In this document: positions 63,865 through 64,000 of the stretch, piece by piece | Layout: the number at the start of each line of letters is the position of its first letter | How positions within the stretch are numbered: position 1 is the stretch's first letter | NCBI GenBank assembly: GCA_947034895.1 | Contig: OX344763.1 | Span: 57,431,093 to 57,495,092, forward strand | Direction: 5' to 3' | Origin: Rhytidiadelphus loreus | Taxonomy: Eukaryota > Streptophyta > Bryopsida > Hypnales > Hylocomiaceae | Length of the DNA: 64,000 bases | Notes under the pieces: model-generated | Seen by the model: the letters and a program-made list of their open reading frames with translations, nothing else | Databases searched by the model: none | What the model was told of the DNA's origin: nothing | Translations under genes and position numbers: made by a program

Positions 63865-64000
63865 TCTCATGGAATTCATGTACAGAAATCTGGGAAAGAG
63901 GTTGTGCAAGTTGCAAGTGCTCCTAAACTCATGAATTAATCAAAAAAATATATAATTGTTGGTCACGATGAATGACTTTCTAGTACGTGGAAATGAAATA
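63865..64000 (+). repeat. Right-edge partial monomer (136 bp)
   Basis: The unit begins normally (8G, TGTACA, A7, ATTGTTGG) and is cut at monomer position 136 by the window end. It shows that the array continues beyond the window. On the left, base 1 falls exactly at a monomer start chosen for numbering, and continuation there is expected. Confidence 0.95.

Larger units (their letters stand above)
1..64000 (+). repeat. 183-bp tandem satellite array, 349 complete monomers plus one partial
   Basis: The window is filled end to end by head-to-tail copies of one 183-bp unit; bases 1-183 are a representative monomer. The motif TCTCATG recurs at 1, 184, 367, 550, 733 and so on to 63,865, and the coordinate drift is fully explained by one 1-base insertion and four 1-base deletions. 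By eye, neighbours differ at only a few bases, mostly at seven recurrent sites (monomer positions 8, 15-20, 28-29, 80, 145, 152, 171). No copy is inverted and nothing is inserted. Arrays of nucleosome-scale units with higher-order structure are typical of eukaryotic centromeres and pericentromeres, so that is the inferred location; no functional proof lies in the sequence. I do not recognise the family. The whole window is therefore one long stretch without genes. Confidence 0.99.

Noticed and set aside
1..64000. CRISPR array
   Set aside because: The repeat unit is 183 bp with no unique spacers; every base belongs to the repeated unit.
1..64000. Transposon or retroelement insertion inside the array
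   Set aside because: Monomer phase is continuous from start to end and all drift is explained by five single-base indels, leaving no room for an insertion.
1..64000. Assignment to a named centromere satellite (for example the Arabidopsis 180-bp, human alpha or rice CentO families)
   Set aside because: I could not match the monomer to any of these from memory, and a similar length alone is not evidence.
1..64000. A single uniform HOR period across the window
   Set aside because: Marker spacings change from about 12 to 5/14, 9, 11, 13 and 9 monomers by region, so no single period fits.
1..64000. Inverted (head-to-head) monomers
   Set aside because: Every TCTCATG start and every GTGCAAGTTGC motif I followed is on the + strand.

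Overview
The whole 64 kb window is one uninterrupted array of a 183-bp AT-rich satellite (about 35.5% G+C by hand count of the consensus). All units run head to tail in one orientation. I see no protein-coding gene, RNA gene, transposon, CRISPR array or unique sequence. Following the start motif TCTCATG through the window gives 349 complete monomers plus a 136-bp partial one at the right edge. Of the complete ones, 344 are 183 bp, four are 182 bp (one shared single-base deletion) and one is 184 bp; the total (344x183 + 4x182 + 184 = 63,864) agrees with the last monomer starting at 63,865. A megabase-style array of units slightly longer than a nucleosomal repeat, with nested higher-order repeats (HORs), points to a eukaryotic chromosome and most probably centromeric or pericentromeric DNA. 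I do not recognise the satellite family and cannot say from sequence alone whether the host is plant, fish or something else.

Monomers differ mainly at a few recurrent sites, numbered within the monomer with window base 1 as position 1: 8 (A, or G which makes an EcoRI site); 15-20 (TGTACA or TTGAAA); 28-29 (GG or TT); 80 (C, or A which makes an A7 tract); 145 (T or C; C completes the palindrome TTCGTGCACGAA); 152 (G, A or T); 171 (C, or G which makes a SalI site). Reading these alleles monomer by monomer reveals block-wise amplification with changing period: an approximate 12-mer at 16.8-21.2 kb; a 5-monomer cassette repeated from 22 to 35.7 kb, sometimes within a 14-mer; a 9-mer at 37.9-41.2 kb; an 11-mer in two near-identical copies at 41.9-45.9 kb; a 13-mer in two good copies plus a decaying third at 45.9-52.7 kb; a second 9-mer at 53.8-55.4 kb; and a 5-monomer block copied 33 monomers (6,039 bp) away at 52.9 and 58.9 kb. 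The first 16 kb is less regular but shows shared private mutations at exact monomer multiples.

Variant content drifts along the array. The A7 allele is absent from the first 19 kb as far as I could see and common after 42 kb. Variants in the 95-100 interval (GTTACG, GGTGG, GTTGG) appear only after about 53-58 kb, and a CCCTATA allele only after 60 kb. This suggests the right end belongs to a different homogenisation neighbourhood. The biology on offer is array evolution and possibly centromere function (dyads in place of a CENP-B box), not an encoded system.
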